A DNA stretch of 64,000 bases from Rhynochetos jubatus (lineage: Eukaryota; Chordata; Aves; Eurypygiformes; Rhynochetidae). The translations under genes and the position numbers were made by a program. The notes under the pieces are model-generated. The model saw only the letters and a program-made list of their open reading frames with translations, was not told where the DNA came from and did no database searches. Location of the stretch: NCBI GenBank assembly GCA_027574665.1, contig CM050659.1, positions 22,731,001 through 22,795,000 on the forward strand, given 5' to 3'. Positions within the stretch are counted from its first letter, which is position 1, and every line of letters starts with the position of its first letter. Shown one piece after another: positions 1 through 64,000 of this stretch.

Positions 1-316
1 ATTCAGGAGTGTGTAAAAATGCTGCAGGAACAGCTTTAATCAGGATGGTGTGACAGCCTGGTCCCTCTGATGGCAGTGGGGATGTCACCCTTGACTTCAG
101 CAGCCAGACAAAACCTGGCAAGTTTTCCACCACTTCCAAGGGGTGAAAGGCCTAGGAGTGATTTACTGACCCATCCCATCTCCACTGAGGAAATGGTTTA
201 ATCCACGATAAGCAAAACACATACCAAAATACATTCTACAAGCAAGAACTGAGGTGTTAGAACAAGAGCAGGAAGAAGAAACAACAAGTAAAGAGTTTAT
301 GTGCTCAAGAGTTTAC
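1..316 (-). other. TRPC5 intron 8, partial
   Basis: It begins with donor GTAAAC at 316 and runs off the left edge. I searched the minus strand for the next TRPC5 exon (EVIRNLVKRY) and it is not here. I see no repeats or RNA genes in this stretch. Confidence 0.85.
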
Positions 317-61445
<61,129 letters not shown>

Positions 61446-64000
61446 CTGTGCGGGAAGAAGCAGCATGCATAAGTGACAGACAGATGAGCAACCCCTATCT
61501 GCTCCTCACAGAAGACAAATTTCCAAAGGTTCATCACAGTGAAAGCTTCCGATCCCTTTTTTAAGCTGTTTTATTCTCAGCGCAGAGAGTGTAACACCCC
61601 TGAGCAAGCCCACATTAAAAGGCTGCCTGGAAAAAGAAAGGTTATGCTACTGCTTGAAGAGGTATGCAGAATGACAGGCACTCAGCATATTTTTAAATCT
61701 GGTTTAAACACTACGCCATTGATTTCTTTCATCTCTTCTGAAGCATGATCTTGTTCTTTATGGATAATCTATCGCATGTACAAATAGGTGGATTTCTCAT
61801 CTTTGTTTTATTTCCTACTCAATGGTTTGGGTTTTTTAACTTCTCTCCTTTTTCACTGCTGAGCCAGGTCCTCAGCATCTCTGAACTGTCAATGATGGGA
61901 GCTGCTGACTTACACCCTCCTAAGTACAGTAATAAGACTTATTTTGATTGCTCTTGTTGCTTCTTGTTTGCTTCCATCTCTTAAAATAGGCTTTTATCTT
62001 TCCCTAATGTTTACTCTTTGACTAGGTCACGGTTTTATTTTTAAAACTTGCATGTTTTTAAACATATTTTCTCACTCTCCTCATTTATAAATAGGACCTA
62101 AAGACAGGCTGATGTAGAAAGCCACTACCCTTGCTCTCCAGAGGCAGTGATGTTGTTTATAGTCTAGGAAAAGAGAAGTAAATCCTGCCCTGGAACGAGT
62201 GTAGCAAACAAAATGAATGTTCCCTCTCACAGCTCAAAGGGCCTAGCAGGTGGCTGAAGTCATGGGAAACACAGGCTGGACAGGTATTCACATGTATGCA
62301 AAAAAGCAGCTTATCTACTTCTGTTTGGCACTGATAAACCACACCAAATCAGGACACCAGCAGCTATAACTAATTGGATGACTTAGTCCAGCTCCTTGCC
62401 TAAAGCTCAATGGTGTCCTGCAGGAAATTAGCCAGAGTTCTGTTCCCTTTTAATGCCTTATCCAGGGGAAAGAGGAGGTTTTAAGAATGAGATAATGAGA
62501 AGGCGACTCTTGCGGTTCAGGTGCCAAACAGGGAGTGAGCCGCCATGGGTTCTGTTTTCCCCATCCCACTGTATGCCATAAGGCAGCCGCGTTCAGCAGA
62601 GCCAATTTGCATTTTGCCTTCGGCTCCAGTGTAACGGGCCCGGTGCGGCGGGAGTGGGTGGATCTGAGCTCCAGCCCAGCTGACACTGCAAAATAGTGGG
62701 TGGCTGTAGCACACAGCAAAGTTACATCTGCGAATTTCCTGGGGAGCCAGGGATCCGTAACAGGGAGTTTGGCATCTCAAAAAATGTGCTCTCTCAGTAT
62801 CCTGGTTTCCTACAAGTAGGAGAAAAGTTTTTGTTTGTTACTTTGCCAGAGTTACAGCTCCCTGCCCATATGCTTCAGCCTGAAGACACACGCAAGGCGT
62901 TAGAGACAAAAGGACCTACGATCTGAACAGAAACTACTGTAAATACGTTGGCTTATTTTCTGCGGAAACGTGATGCCACTAAAGCTTTTAGAACTAAGGA
63001 ACAATTTCAAGTGACTTAGGACCTTGAAGCCTCAATAAACCATATGTATAACCAATTCCTCTGATTTTTAAAAGGACTAAAGATCACAGGGCATCCTTTA
63101 AACTTTATTTTTGAAAATGTTATGCCTGCGGGGTCCAGACAATTCCTGCTGAAATACTGACAAGACACAAAAGGATGCAGAACAGGACTGATAACAAGTA
63201 AGGACCAAAGAGATCCTTGGGAAAGTAAGGATAAGCCCAGATGGGAAGGGCAATTTTGTCCTTGTGTGGCAATCTGGCTCACAGGAGCAGGGAACGCCAA
63301 CTGGTGCGACTGGTGGCAGAGGACAGCAGCCACTGTGTGGAGCTCTCCGGCGGGGAATCTGTTGGCTCCTAAAAAACTGAGGGATTCTGGTGACAAGTGC
63401 AGCTGTTAAAGTGGAACTGGGTATTTTTCATTCCTCTTCAGTTTAGTTGAATGTTTTGTAGACAGCGAGTAACATTTGCAGTGAGCTATAGCAAATGTCA
63501 CCTTCTGAAACATCATGCCAGAATTGGATCCCTTCCCTTCCCAACAATTCCGTAGAAAGAAAAGAAAGCTTCAGATATCTTAACTGCTCAGTGAGATAAT
63601 CTCATCTTCCAGTACAGCCCCAGTCCAGGAAAGCATTTTTTAATACTTCAAGCACTTTAGAAGCTGCAATAGAACCAAACAGGAAAGACTTAGAAAATGA
63701 ATGATTTGCCCTGAATTCTTCTCATGCATAGCCTAGCGAACACACGCTGCTGACTGGGTTTGGAAACGACGGCATGCAGTATCCAAACTAAGATACATCT
63801 GCCTGGATTACACGGAAGATTCCAGCAAAACCCGTCAGCTGTAGAGCAGCCCCTCAGCCTGAGAGCCAGCACAATCACAGATGGACCTTCCAAACCTGAT
63901 GTCTTTCTCTTTGAACACTGGCTAACAGAGCTTCAGCCAAACATGTGGATGGAATGAAAGAGCCCCAGGATCACTGCGCTCCAGCTGTTGCTTTCCAATA
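61446..64000 (-). other. Upstream of the TRPC5 coding region: probable 5' UTR intron
   Basis: The CACAG acceptor directly before the 21-base leader implies that one or more non-coding 5' exons lie further upstream. I cannot place any 5' exon, CpG island or TATA-driven promoter in this stretch. The first exon and promoter are probably beyond 64000. No repeats recognised. Confidence 0.6.

Overview
The window is vertebrate nuclear DNA, almost certainly from a bird. It carries four 5'-truncated CR1 LINE fragments with the avian CR1 tail (an ATTCTATGA-type end) and a solo LTR of a type widespread in birds. No bacterial-style gene organisation is present.

One gene accounts for all the coding sequence I can support: TRPC5, on the minus strand, entering from the right and leaving at the left edge. 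Eight coding exons can be placed to the base: 61445-61047 (start codon at 61424-61422), 45088-44567, 29709-29373, 26139-26000, 22133-21811, 17396-17201, 745-539 and 358-317. Every internal boundary is GT-AG and the intron phases after the exons are 0,0,1,0,2,0,0,0, so the exons join into one uninterrupted frame of 715 codons. This covers the cytosolic N-terminus (ankyrin repeats, zinc site), S1-S6, the pore, the TRP helix and the start of the C-terminal tail. The remaining roughly 260 residues lie beyond position 1. The first 5' non-coding exon(s) and the promoter are not visible and probably lie beyond 64000.

Region by region: 1-745 holds the last two visible exons and a 180-base intron; 746-17200 is a 16.5 kb, relatively GC-rich intron with two CR1 copies; 17201-29709 holds the four membrane-domain exons, 3-4 kb apart; 29710-44566 is a 14.9 kb intron with simple repeats, a CR1 stub and the solo LTR; 44567-45088 is the zinc-site exon; 45089-61046 is a 16 kb AT-rich intron with one CR1 stub; 61047-61445 is the first coding exon; and 61446-64000 is probably intron within the 5' UTR.

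I found no second gene, no RNA gene and no undescribed multi-gene system. The points most worth a second look are the stop-free, in-frame 180-base intron, an upstream ATG that opens a 65-codon frame overlapping the TRPC5 start, lineage-specific sequence in the pore turret and the linker after the TRP helix, and the LTR with a nearly intact 5-base target duplication.
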